Shown in pieces: positions 1 through 6,875 of a stretch of DNA of 23,735 bases (position 1 is the stretch's first letter; every line of letters begins with the position of its first letter). A model generated the notes under the pieces. It ran no database searches. It was not told the DNA's origin and saw only the letters and a list, made by a program, of their open reading frames with translations. A program made the translations under genes and the position numbers. Source of the DNA: Lysobacter antibioticus (GTDB lineage Bacteria > Pseudomonadota > Gammaproteobacteria > Xanthomonadales > Xanthomonadaceae). The stretch spans positions 5,426,017 to 5,449,751 of the forward strand of contig NZ_CP013141.1 of assembly GCF_001442535.1 (NCBI RefSeq), in the 5' to 3' direction.

Positions 1-565
1 GCGCGCGCAGGACCCGTTCGCCGGCGCCGTCGGCGACGCGGATCGCGCGCCAGTCCGGGTCGCCGTCGGCGAGGCCGACGAAACGCACCGGGCGGTAGCG
101 CTGCAGGCGCGGCAGCTCGGCCAGACGCGCTTCCAGCGCCTCGCCGAAATCGCGCGCGACCACGATGCGGCCGAATTCCTCGCGACCGTAGCGCTCGGCT
201 TCGAGCACTGCGCGGCCGAAATCGCCGCGCCGGCTGATATGGATGCGGCGGATCGAGCCGGTCGGCGCGCGCAGCTTGGCCAGCACGCCGAGCGCGCTCA
301 GCGCGTTGACGGTGGCTTCGGCGAAGCTCAGGTTGCGTTCGTCGAACACCGCCGGCAACGAACCCGGCGGTGCCGCCTCGACCAGGCCGACATCGAGGCC
401 GAGCCGGTCCAGGGCGATGGCGAGACTGGCGCCGACCAGACCGCCACCGACGATCAGGACATCGTGGCTGGCGTGCACCGCCGACTCGGCCGGGGTGTGC
501 GTGGCGGGGGCCGGCGTCGCTGCAGCCGGCGTCTGCCCGCCGGGGGTGTCTACGTCAGGATTCAT
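1..565 (-). CDS. ubiH: UbiH-family FAD monooxygenase (2-octaprenyl-6-methoxyphenyl hydroxylase), 5' part only
   Basis: The reading frame runs off the left edge, so only about 188 N-terminal residues are present. UbiH is a flavin-dependent ring hydroxylase of aerobic ubiquinone biosynthesis, acting at the cytoplasmic membrane. The dinucleotide-binding motif DVLIVGGGLVGASLA follows a Pro/Ala/Thr-rich N-terminal stretch of about 30 residues. Next come VFDERNLSF and later HISRRGDFGRAVLEAERYG with EEFGRIVVARDFGEAL, a pattern typical of UbiH rather than of UbiF or VisC/UbiI. The start is the ATG at 563-565; a nearby upstream ATG is out of frame. It is transcribed divergently from the gene at 773. 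Family assignment is firm; the exact hydroxylation position rests on resemblance. Confidence 0.85.
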   Translation of the reverse strand, partial: MNPDVDTPGGQTPAAATPAPATHTPAESAVHASHDVLIVGGGLVGASLAIALDRLGLDVGLVEAAPPGSLPAVFDERNLSFAEATVNALSALGVLAKLRAPTGSIRRIHISRRGDFGRAVLEAERYGREEFGRIVVARDFGEALEARLAELPRLQRYRPVRFVGLADGDPDWRAIRVADGAGERVLRA

Positions 566-772
566 GCGTTCATGATACGACCGCGCCCGCGGCGAGTCTG
601 TCGGCCGCGGCCCGGATCCTGTGCGCGGAGCGGCCATCGTCGCGAAGGATCAAGCACTTAGCATCGGATTGGGCTGCGATCCGTTCACGGTGGACGGCAA
701 ACCGGCACTTTCGCCGCAGGTTCCTTAGAATGGCCGGATTGGCGCGCCAGTCCGGCGTCAGGAGCCAGAGTC
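566..772. promoter_or_regulatory. Divergent intergenic region between ubiH and the B12-linked operon
   Basis: This 207-base gap must hold the promoters for both divergent transcription units. A TAGAAT hexamer at 726-731 could be a -10 box for the + operon, but no good -35 lies at the right spacing. An AGGAG ribosome binding site lies just before the ATG at 773. I looked for a cobalamin riboswitch because of the downstream gene and did not find its conserved core. Confidence 0.3.
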
Positions 773-1366
773 ATGAAGCCGAACACCCAACGCAGCCTCG
801 TCCTGGCCTTGCTGGCCCTGTTGATGGTCGCCACCCGCGTCAATCACTGGACGCCGATCCCCGACGCCTCCTGGGCCGTGTTCTTCATCGGCGGCTTCTA
901 TCTGCGCCAGTGGACCCGCTGGGCCTTCCCGGCGCTGATGGCGCTGGCCGTGGCCGTTGACTACGCCGTGATCACCCGCCAGGGCATCAGCTTCTGGGAT
1001 CACTACTGCGTCTCGGCGGCGTACTGGTTCCTGGTCCCGGCCTATTTCTCGATGTGGGCCGGCGGTCTGTGGGTCGCGCGCAACTACAAGCGCAGCTGGG
1101 GCACGCTCGGCCTGACCGTGGTCGCCCTGCTTGCCTCGACCGCGATCTGCCAACTGCTGAGCCAGGGCAGCTTCTATTGGCTGTCGGCTTCGGTCGCCGA
1201 GAAGACCGTCGCCGGCTGGGCCGCCAACTACTTCCAGTGGCTGCTGCCCTACCTGCAGACCACCGCCACCTATGTCGGCATCGCCGTCGTGGTCCAGGCC
1301 ATCGCCGCGTCCGCGGTCAAGTCGAAGGCGTCGACGACGCACTCCGACGACGCCCGCAAGCTCTGA
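773..1366 (+). CDS. Small polytopic membrane protein, possibly cobalamin-linked (DUF6580-like)
   Basis: A 197-residue hydrophobic protein with about five membrane segments: residues 8-24, about 35-60, 75-95, 103-125 and 150-182. It has a short polar C-terminus rich in Ser, Thr and Lys. The N-terminal region, with RVNHWTPIPDASWAVFFIGG, recalls small membrane proteins (DUF6580 type) often listed as cobalamin-transport-like. I base this on motif resemblance only. The start has an AGGAG site a few bases upstream. The gene lies 15 bases before a cob(I)alamin adenosyltransferase gene on the same strand, which supports a role in uptake or handling of corrinoids, but no substrate can be read from the sequence. 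It could also be an unrelated membrane protein. Confidence 0.7.
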   Translation: MKPNTQRSLVLALLALLMVATRVNHWTPIPDASWAVFFIGGFYLRQWTRWAFPALMALAVAVDYAVITRQGISFWDHYCVSAAYWFLVPAYFSMWAGGLWVARNYKRSWGTLGLTVVALLASTAICQLLSQGSFYWLSASVAEKTVAGWAANYFQWLLPYLQTTATYVGIAVVVQAIAASAVKSKASTTHSDDARKL

Positions 1367-1381
1367 CCGCGCGCGTCATCG

Positions 1382-1936
1382 ATGGGCAACCGTCTCTCGA
1401 AAATCTACACGCGCACCGGCGACGACGGCAGCACCGGTCTTGGCGACGGCAGCCGCATCGCCAAGGACTCGGCCCGGGTCACCGCCTACGGCACGGTCGA
1501 CGAAGCCAATTCGACGATCGGCCTGGTGCTCGCCAGCGAATTGCCGGACACGATCCGCGAACAGTTGGTGGCGATCCAGCATCAGATGTTCGACCTCGGC
1601 GGCGAGCTGTGCATCCCCGGCCATGCGGCGATCTTCGACGCCGACATCGACCGTCTCGAACAGTGGCTCGACGGCCATAACGACGAGCTGCCGCCGCTGA
1701 AGGATTTCATCCTGCCCGGCGGCGGCGAAGCCGCGGCGCGTTGCCACATCGCCCGCACCGTGGTGCGCCGCGCCGAGCGCGAGACCGTGAGCCTGGCGCG
1801 CCTGGACAGCGTGCGCCCGGAAGCGGTGCGCTATCTCAACCGCCTCTCCGACCTGCTGTTCGTGCTGGCCCGCGTGCTGGCGCGCGCGAGCGGGCACGGC
1901 GAAGTGCTTTGGAACCACGAGCGCCGCAAGGGCTAG
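1382..1936 (+). CDS. pduO: Cob(I)alamin adenosyltransferase, PduO type
   Basis: A 184-residue cytoplasmic enzyme that transfers the adenosyl group of ATP to cob(I)alamin, giving adenosylcobalamin. The length is normal for the PduO/MMAB family. The ATP-binding signature YTRTGDDGSTGL lies at residues 9-20. It is followed by GTVDEANS (37-44), FILPGG (109-114), the RRAER block (129-133) and YLNRLSDLLFVLAR (151-164), all family hallmarks. The frame opens 15 bases after the preceding stop with no strong Shine-Dalgarno site, suggesting translational coupling. The next gene starts 2 bases after its stop. No corrin-ring synthesis genes are nearby, so this fits salvage of imported cobalamin (inference). 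Confidence 0.93.
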   Translation: MGNRLSKIYTRTGDDGSTGLGDGSRIAKDSARVTAYGTVDEANSTIGLVLASELPDTIREQLVAIQHQMFDLGGELCIPGHAAIFDADIDRLEQWLDGHNDELPPLKDFILPGGGEAAARCHIARTVVRRAERETVSLARLDSVRPEAVRYLNRLSDLLFVLARVLARASGHGEVLWNHERRKG

Positions 1937-1938
1937 CG

Positions 1939-2850
1939 ATGCGCATCTACACGCATCCGGCCTGCACGCGCCACGACCCGGGTCCGGGTCATGCCGAGCG
2001 GCCGTTGCGTCTGGTCGCCGTCACCGAAGCCTTGCGCGAAGCCTATCCCTCGCTGGACTGGCACGAAGCGCCCGGCGCCAGCCGCGGCCAGTTGCTGCGC
2101 GCGCACGGCGACGCCCTGCTCGCGCTGATCCTCGATACCCAGCTCGACGGCCCGATGTCGCTCGACCCCGACACCGTGCTCGCGCCCGGCTCGGCCGAAG
2201 CCGCGCTGCGCGCCGCCGGCGCCGGCATCGCCGCGGTCGACACGGTGATCAAGGGCGAGGAGAAACGCGTGTTCTGCGCGGTGCGCCCGCCCGGCCACCA
2301 CGCCACCGGCGATGCCGCGATGGGCTTTTGCCTGTTCAACAACATCGCCGTCGCCGCCGCCCATGCCTGCGACAAACACAATCTGGCGCGGGTGGCGGTG
2401 ATCGATTTCGACGTCCACCACGGCAACGGCACCCAGGCGATCTTCGATACCGACCCGCGGGTGATGTACGTCAGCTCGCACCAGATGCCGCTGTACCCGG
2501 ACACCGGCTACGCCCACGAACGCGGCGTCGGCAACATCATCAACGCACCGCTGCCGGCCGGCACCGGCAGCGAAGGTTTCCGCAAAGTCTGGCGCGAGCA
2601 CCTGTTGCCGACCGTCGATTCGTTCCGTCCGCAGTTGCTGCTGATTTCCGCCGGCTTCGACGCCCACCGCCGCGACCCGCTGGCCCAGGTCGAGCTCGAC
2701 GGCGAGGATTTCGCGTGGATCACCCGCGAACTGGTGGCCATCGCCGAGCGCCATGCGCTGGGGCGCGTGGTCTCGATGCTCGAAGGCGGCTACGACCTGG
2801 CCGCCCTGCGCGAGAGTGCGGTGGCGCATGTGGGCGCCTTGATGGAGTGA
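1939..2850 (+). CDS. Histone-deacetylase-family zinc amidohydrolase (acetylpolyamine amidohydrolase / AcuC-like)
   Basis: A 303-residue enzyme of the arginase/deacetylase fold, predicted to remove acetyl or similar acyl groups from amines. All catalytic elements are visible: the His pair in RPPGHHA (His120-His121), GFCLFNN (129-135), the zinc-binding DVHHGNGTQ (Asp158, His160), SAGFDAHRRDPL (Asp241) and EGGYD with the transition-state tyrosine Tyr285. The start is the ATG 2 bases after the upstream stop. Bacterial members act on acetylpolyamines, acetylated proteins or acetoin-related targets; the substrate here cannot be decided. It is the last gene of the operon, and its 3' side is followed by the composite repeat element, whose left hairpin (3075-3100) would terminate this transcript. 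Confidence 0.92.
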   Translation: MRIYTHPACTRHDPGPGHAERPLRLVAVTEALREAYPSLDWHEAPGASRGQLLRAHGDALLALILDTQLDGPMSLDPDTVLAPGSAEAALRAAGAGIAAVDTVIKGEEKRVFCAVRPPGHHATGDAAMGFCLFNNIAVAAAHACDKHNLARVAVIDFDVHHGNGTQAIFDTDPRVMYVSSHQMPLYPDTGYAHERGVGNIINAPLPAGTGSEGFRKVWREHLLPTVDSFRPQLLLISAGFDAHRRDPLAQVELDGEDFAWITRELVAIAERHALGRVVSMLEGGYDLAALRESAVAHVGALME

Positions 2851-2957
2851 GGTGCCGGGCGCCTGGGGGTGCGGTCGTGAGGTCCTTTCGTGGTTTCGGT
2901 CCGTGGCCGTTATCCCAGCGCTTCGCGGCAAGTTGCGTCGCGAGGTCGCAGCAGCGC

Positions 2958-2981
2958 GGTCGCGGCTTGCGCCGCTCCTAC
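2958..2981 (-). repeat. GTAG-type REP palindrome (copy 1)
   Basis: Read on the minus strand it starts GTAGGAGCGGC and ends GCCGCGACC, with a GCGGC/GCCGC stem around a short loop. Near-identical copies lie at 3632, 19612, 19696 and 20067. Such GTAG-headed palindromes are typical of Xanthomonadaceae (SMAG-like) and are generally linked to RAYT transposases encoded elsewhere in the genome. Confidence 0.8.
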
Positions 2982-2999
2982 CCAGAAGCAGTTTCGCAG

Positions 3000-3022
3000 T
3001 TGCCTTTGCCTTTGCCTTTGCC
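3000..3022. repeat. Hexamer tandem repeat (TTTGCC unit)
   Basis: Nearly four head-to-tail TTTGCC units lie just outside the left arm of the composite element. Tandem hexamers of different sequence sit at the matching place beside the right arm (3537) and beside the second element (19995). Confidence 0.85.
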
Positions 3023-3074
3023 GTGAAAGCTTGGCGCAGTTCCGAACTTGCGATGCAAGCGTAGACCCGGAGGG

Positions 3075-3100
3075 CGGCGCACAGGACGTGCGCCGTTTTT
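3075..3100 (+). terminator. Terminator-like hairpin with T5 tail in left arm
   Basis: A perfect 8-bp stem, CGGCGCAC/GTGCGCCG, around a 5-base loop is followed at once by TTTTT (3096-3100). This is the form of an intrinsic terminator for + strand transcription, about 225 bases past the stop of the deacetylase gene. Termination activity is inferred from form. Confidence 0.6.
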
Positions 3101-3129
3101 CGATAAGACAGGGACGTCTTATCGGAAAA
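3101..3129. repeat. Second nested hairpin of left arm
   Basis: A perfect 9-bp stem CGATAAGAC/GTCTTATCG (3101-3109 with 3116-3124) has a 6-base loop AGGGAC. Flanking T and A runs can extend it with one bulge. The homologous hairpin in the right arm has a different stem sequence but pairs equally well. Confidence 0.75.
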
Positions 3130-3187
3130 TCCCGGCGCGGGCTGTGTGCTCGCAGGGGAGCTTCGTCAAGGAAAAGCATTTTTCTTT

Positions 3188-3227
3188 GGTGACTTTCTTT
3201 TGGGGCTTTGGCCAAAAGAAAGTTACC
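3188..3227. repeat. Third nested hairpin of left arm, AT-rich 16-bp stem
   Basis: GGTGACTTTCTTTTGG (3188-3203) pairs with CCAAAAGAAAGTTACC (3212-3227) with a single G/T mismatch around an 8-base loop. It is strikingly AT-rich for this genome. The right arm has the equivalent at 3333-3373. Confidence 0.8.
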
Positions 3228-3261
3228 CGCACCCTTTAGGGGGCGGAAGCTTTGCACTTGC

Positions 3262-3282
3262 TTGTGGCTTGTGGCTTGTGGC
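3262..3282. repeat. Heptamer tandem repeat in element spacer
   Basis: Three TTGTGGC units lie in the spacer between the two inverted arms, followed by a degenerate TTCTTGC unit. Confidence 0.8.
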
Positions 3283-3332
3283 TTCTTGCGAAGCAAGATC
3301 AAACGCCAAAAGCTTCCGCCACTAAAGCGGCG

Positions 3333-3373
3333 GGTTACTTTCTTTTGTCATAAGCAACAAAAGAAAGGTAACC
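3333..3373. repeat. Right-arm AT-rich hairpin
   Basis: GGTTACTTTCTTTTG (3333-3347) pairs with CAAAAGAAAGGTAACC (3358-3373) with one bulged base around a 10-base loop. It is the counterpart of 3188-3227 and lies inside an 86-base block identical to 19766-19851. Confidence 0.8.
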
Positions 3374-3430
3374 AAAGAAAAATGCTTCTTTTTGAATCAC
3401 AGGCCCGCACGAGCGATGCATCCGCGGGGA

Positions 3431-3465
3431 TTTTTCATACGGGACATCCCTGTCCCGATGAAAAA
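3431..3465. repeat. Right-arm second hairpin
   Basis: TTTTTCAT then CGGGACA (3440-3446) pairs with TGTCCCG (3451-3457) then ATGAAAAA around a TCCC loop, with one unpaired A. It corresponds to 3101-3129 but with compensatory base changes. It is identical in the second element. Confidence 0.75.
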
Positions 3466-3487
3466 CGGCGCGCATCCCTGCGCGCCG
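3461..3487 (-). terminator. Terminator-like hairpin with T5 tail in right arm
   Basis: On the minus strand a 9-bp stem CGGCGCGCA/TGCGCGCCG with a 4-base loop is followed by TTTTT (complement of 3461-3465). It faces transcripts arriving from msrB, whose stop is about 290 bases to the right. It mirrors the left-arm terminator. Activity is inferred from form. Confidence 0.6.
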
Positions 3488-3536
3488 CCCTCCGGGTCTT
3501 CGGTTACCTTCGCTAGTGCAAGGCGACGCACTGCAA

Positions 3537-3570
<34 letters not shown>

Positions 3571-3631
3571 CAAGCAGAGGATCGGACGCAACGGCATCCA
3601 CGAACCGGATCGCACCCGGCCCGGGACTCAC

Positions 3632-3656
3632 GGTCGCGGCTCACGCCGCTCCTACA
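3632..3656 (-). repeat. GTAG-type REP palindrome (copy 2)
   Basis: The minus strand reads GTAGGAGCGGCGTGAGCCGC and continues CGACC. It forms the outer right boundary of the composite element. Confidence 0.8.
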
Positions 3657-3701
3657 GGGATGGTTCGCGGGGCTATGTTGCTCAAGCAGGCAGCCCCCCT
3701 C

Positions 3702-3726
3702 GGAGAAGCTGAGGTGAGTCGCGACC
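3702..3726 (+). repeat. Degenerate partial REP
   Basis: GAGGTGAGTCGCGACC matches the 3' half of the REP at 19612 (GAGGTGAGTCGCGACC), while the GTAG head is degraded. It is probably a decayed copy. Confidence 0.45.
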
Positions 3727-3774
3727 AGCGACCAGGCAGTCCCTGCCGAGAGTTGCCGCCCGCCGGACCAGACC

Positions 3775-4200
3775 TCAGCCCACCGGCTCCGCCTCGAACC
3801 CCAAGGCCGCCGAGTTGATGCAATAACGCAGTCCGGTCGGCCGCGGGCCGTCCGGGAATACGTGGCCCAGGTGCGATTGGCAGCGCGCGCATTTGACCTC
3901 GACCCGGCGCATTCCGTGACTCTCGTCGGCCACCTCGGCCACCGCTTCGGGCCGCAAGGCCTGCCAGTAGCTCGGCCAGCCGCTGCCGGAGTCGTACTTG
4001 GCCTGGGACGAGAACAGGGCCTCGCCGCAGGCGGCGCAGGTGTAGGTGCCGGCTTCCTTGTGGTTCCAGAAGCGCCCGGTGAAGGCCCGCTCGGTCGCCG
4101 AACAGCGGCAGACGGCGTATTGCTCCGGGGACAGCTGCTCGCGCCATTCAGCTTCGCTCTTCTCGACCGCTGCCGGGGGGTGACTGGGAAGCTGGCTCAT
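3775..4200 (-). CDS. msrB: Peptide-methionine (R)-S-oxide reductase MsrB
   Basis: A 141-residue enzyme that reduces methionine-R-sulfoxide in proteins. Two CxxC pairs, Cys55/Cys58 and Cys104/Cys107, form the structural zinc site. The catalytic cysteine is Cys127 in RYCINSAAL, and GHVFPDGP precedes it. The usual resolving cysteine in the SGCGWPS motif is serine here (SGSGWPS, residues 71-77), while cysteines occur at 31 and 33. This matches the MsrB subclass known from Xanthomonas in which a cysteine near position 31 recycles the enzyme. There is no signal peptide, so it is cytoplasmic. A GGAGGAG site lies just upstream of the ATG. It is divergent from lptD and convergent with the deacetylase gene. 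Confidence 0.95.
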   Translation of the reverse strand: MSQLPSHPPAAVEKSEAEWREQLSPEQYAVCRCSATERAFTGRFWNHKEAGTYTCAACGEALFSSQAKYDSGSGWPSYWQALRPEAVAEVADESHGMRRVEVKCARCQSHLGHVFPDGPRPTGLRYCINSAALGFEAEPVG

Positions 4201-4328
4201 GACTCCTCCGATGGGGCGCTCGCGTTCGGGGAAAATGAACGCCGATGCCGCTTAGATGGCGCCCGCGTTGCCCGCTTGCAAGGGATACGGCAAGCTAACG
4301 ACCGTTTTTCCGTCCACCGGATGCTCGC

Positions 4329-6875
4329 GTGCGCAAACCCCTCCGCCTGCTCCCGTTGTCGCTGTGCATCGCCATCGCCCTGCCCGCTTATGCGGCGGAC
4401 GACAACGAGAATTGGGGCCTGTGCCCGCTGATCGACGCCGTGCCGTCCTTCGACGACGCCCCGGCCCCGACCGGCACCGCCGAACAACGCGCCGAACAGC
4501 CGACCGATATCGACGGCGGCACCCTGCAACGGGCTGGCGCCGACCAAAACATCGTCGTCCAGGACAATGTGCGCTTGAGCCGCGGCGACCAGTTCCTGGG
4601 CACCGACAAGCTCAGCTACAACCAGGAATCCGGCAAGTACACGGCCGAGGGCCATGTCCGCTACCAGGATTCGAGCATGCGCCTGGTCGCCGAACGCGCC
4701 GAGGGCGACCAGAACGCCGACCAGCACCGCATCGACGACGTCGAGTACCAGTTGACCGCGCGCCGCGGCAACGGCGGCGCCGAGCGCATCGAGCTCAACG
4801 GCCCCAAGGGCGCCCTGCACGGTTCGACCTATTCGACCTGCGCGCCGAACCAGCGCTCCTGGGAGCTGCGCGCCCACCGCATCGACATCGACACCGCCGA
4901 AGGCATGGGCGTGGCGCGCAATGCCACCCTGCGCATCGGCAAGGTGCCGGTGCTGTACGTGCCGTGGTTCGTGTTCCCGGTCGACGACCGCCGCCGCACC
5001 GGCCTGCTGTATCCGAACATCGGCCTGTCGGGCAAGAACGGCTTCGACTGGCGCCAGCCGATCTACCTCAACCTGGCCCCGAACTACGACGCCACCCTGT
5101 ATCCGCGCTACATGAGCAAGCGCGGCCTGGCCATGGGCGGCGAGTTCCGCTGGCTGTACGGCAGCGGTTCCGGCGAGGTCTCGGGCAACTGGATGCCGAA
5201 CGACGACCTGGCCGGCAACGACCCGGGCCGCTACACCGACTACCGCCGCGACCCGCCGGTGCAGATCCCGCGCGACCGCATGCCGGAGAAGAACCGCGGC
5301 GAGTTCGCGCTGAAGACCACCCACCGCCTCGACGGCACCTGGTACGCCGCCGCCAACCTGGCCTGGGTCAGCGACAAGTACTACTTGCAGGACTTCAGCA
5401 ACAGTCTGTACGGCCAGTCGGCGATCTCGCTGCGCAGCGAGGTCGGTCTGTACGGCCGCGGCCGTTACTGGGACGCAAGCCTGATCGCCGACCACAACCA
5501 GCTGGCCGACTTCACCCTGCAGGAGAATTCGCTGGCCTACGACCGCCTGCCGCGCGCGACCTTCCATTGGGCGCAGCCGTTCGGCAAGTGGATCGAGACC
5601 GGTGTCGACACCGAAGCGGTGCGTTTCCAGCACGAAGACGTCAAGTTCACTCCGGGCGATCCGAACGCCCCGATCGGCCTGCGCCGCGACATGCCCGGCG
5701 GCAGCCGTTTCGACGTCAAGCCCTACGTCAGCTTCCCGCTCGAGGGCGCGAGCTGGTTCATCCGCCCGAAACTGGCCTGGCGCTACACCGCCTATGAGCT
5801 GGAACGCGGCCTGGCCCAGCAGATGGCCGAGCAGCAGGCCGCGGCCTTCGTCGCCGCCAACCCGACGGTGCCCAACACGCCGGAGCTGGTGCGCAGCTTC
5901 TACGACAAGTCGCCGAGCCGCAGCCTGCCGATCACCTCGATCGACGCCGGCATGTACTTCGATCGCGAGACCGAGATCCGCGGCGACCACTACCTGCACA
6001 CCCTGGAGCCGCGCGTCTTCTATCTGCGCGCGCCGTACCGCGACCAGGCTGGCATGCCGCTGTTCGACACCAATCCGATGTCGTTCAGCTGGGGCGCGCT
6101 GTTCCGCGACAACCGCTACACCGGCGCCGACCGCCAGACCGACGCCAACCAACTCACCACCGCCCTGACCACACGCCTGATCAGCCAGGACGACGGCCGC
6201 GAGCGGCTGGCGGCGAGCATCGGCCAGATCCAGTACTTCGACGACATCCGCGTGGTGGCCGGCGCCGAAACGCCGATCAAGCAGGGCAAGTCGGCCTGGG
6301 TCGCCGACGTCAGCGTGTCGCCGAGCGACCGCTGGACGATCAACGCGACCTACCAGTGGGACCCCAAGCTGCGCAGCGAGGATCTCGCCAGCCTGCGTGC
6401 GCGCTACCTGTTCGGCAACAACGGCGTGGTCAATTTCGGCTATCGCTACCGCCGCGACCTGTCGGTGTCGCCGACCGCGCCGAAGGACAGGCGCGACCTG
6501 TTCGAGCAGGCCGACTTCTCGTTCCTGTATCCGATCAACGACAACTGGAGCGTGGTCGGCCGCTACTACTACTCGATCAAGGACAAGCGCGCGCTCGAAC
6601 AGATCGCCGGCGTGCAGTGGGAAAGCTGCTGCCTGGCGGTCCGCCTGATCGCCCGCCGCTACCAGCGCAACCGCTCCGAAGACCTCAACAGCTCGCTTCA
6701 GGTGGAGTTCGAGCTCAAGGGCCTAGGCTCCGCCGGCCAGAACACGGAGCGCGTTTTGCGCCGTGCTATTCTCGGCTATAACCGCGACGACCTGTATCTG
6801 GCGCCGCCGTCTCCCACGGTCAGCCGCCAAAATCGCGGCGACGACGCCGACTCGACTCTCGAACCGACCCTATGA
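4329..6875 (+). CDS. lptD: LPS-assembly outer-membrane protein LptD
   Basis: An 848-residue beta-barrel protein that, with LptE, inserts lipopolysaccharide into the outer leaflet of the outer membrane. The start is GTG; an ATG eight bases upstream is in another frame. A signal peptide ends around LPAYA (residue 22). The LptA-like periplasmic domain covers roughly residues 55-190, and the barrel follows to the C-terminus. The four cysteines expected for the inter-domain disulfides are present: Cys32 (GLCPL), Cys171 (STCAPN) and adjacent Cys767-Cys768 (WESCCLAV). The length is slightly greater than in E. coli, with a hydrophilic C-terminal tail. Its last four bases (ATGA) overlap the start of surA, so the two are coupled, as in related genomes. 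Confidence 0.96.
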   Translation: MRKPLRLLPLSLCIAIALPAYAADDNENWGLCPLIDAVPSFDDAPAPTGTAEQRAEQPTDIDGGTLQRAGADQNIVVQDNVRLSRGDQFLGTDKLSYNQESGKYTAEGHVRYQDSSMRLVAERAEGDQNADQHRIDDVEYQLTARRGNGGAERIELNGPKGALHGSTYSTCAPNQRSWELRAHRIDIDTAEGMGVARNATLRIGKVPVLYVPWFVFPVDDRRRTGLLYPNIGLSGKNGFDWRQPIYLNLAPNYDATLYPRYMSKRGLAMGGEFRWLYGSGSGEVSGNWMPNDDLAGNDPGRYTDYRRDPPVQIPRDRMPEKNRGEFALKTTHRLDGTWYAAANLAWVSDKYYLQDFSNSLYGQSAISLRSEVGLYGRGRYWDASLIADHNQLADFTLQENSLAYDRLPRATFHWAQPFGKWIETGVDTEAVRFQHEDVKFTPGDPNAPIGLRRDMPGGSRFDVKPYVSFPLEGASWFIRPKLAWRYTAYELERGLAQQMAEQQAAAFVAANPTVPNTPELVRSFYDKSPSRSLPITSIDAGMYFDRETEIRGDHYLHTLEPRVFYLRAPYRDQAGMPLFDTNPMSFSWGALFRDNRYTGADRQTDANQLTTALTTRLISQDDGRERLAASIGQIQYFDDIRVVAGAETPIKQGKSAWVADVSVSPSDRWTINATYQWDPKLRSEDLASLRARYLFGNNGVVNFGYRYRRDLSVSPTAPKDRRDLFEQADFSFLYPINDNWSVVGRYYYSIKDKRALEQIAGVQWESCCLAVRLIARRYQRNRSEDLNSSLQVEFELKGLGSAGQNTERVLRRAILGYNRDDLYLAPPSPTVSRQNRGDDADSTLEPTL

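Larger units (their letters stand above)
3062..3499. repeat. Large imperfect inverted repeat (composite element, full copy)
   Basis: The left arm, about 3062-3254, is inverted relative to the right arm, about 3308-3499, across a spacer of about 53 bases. In the left arm the order is GACCCGGAGGGCGGCGC, terminator hairpin, second hairpin, an AT-rich 16-bp stem, then GGCGGAAGC. The right arm shows the same items in reverse complement, ending GCGCCGCCCTCCGGGTC. The arms have diverged but align along their full length. Each arm also folds on itself into three hairpins. No transposase gene and no clear target duplication is visible. The function is unknown; candidate roles are discussed in the findings. 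Confidence 0.85.

Noticed and set aside
566..772. Cobalamin riboswitch ahead of the B12-linked operon
   Set aside because: Only a short CAGGAG-like resemblance to the B12 box exists, which serves as the ribosome binding site. The conserved core is absent.
3062..3499. Insertion sequence or MITE with target-site duplication
   Set aside because: No transposase frame is seen and no flanking direct repeat could be recognised. The inverted arms alone do not prove transposition.
4197..6152. Long minus-strand frame of about 650 codons inside lptD
   Set aside because: Shadow of lptD. It is low-complexity Val/Ala/Gly/Arg sequence with no domain.
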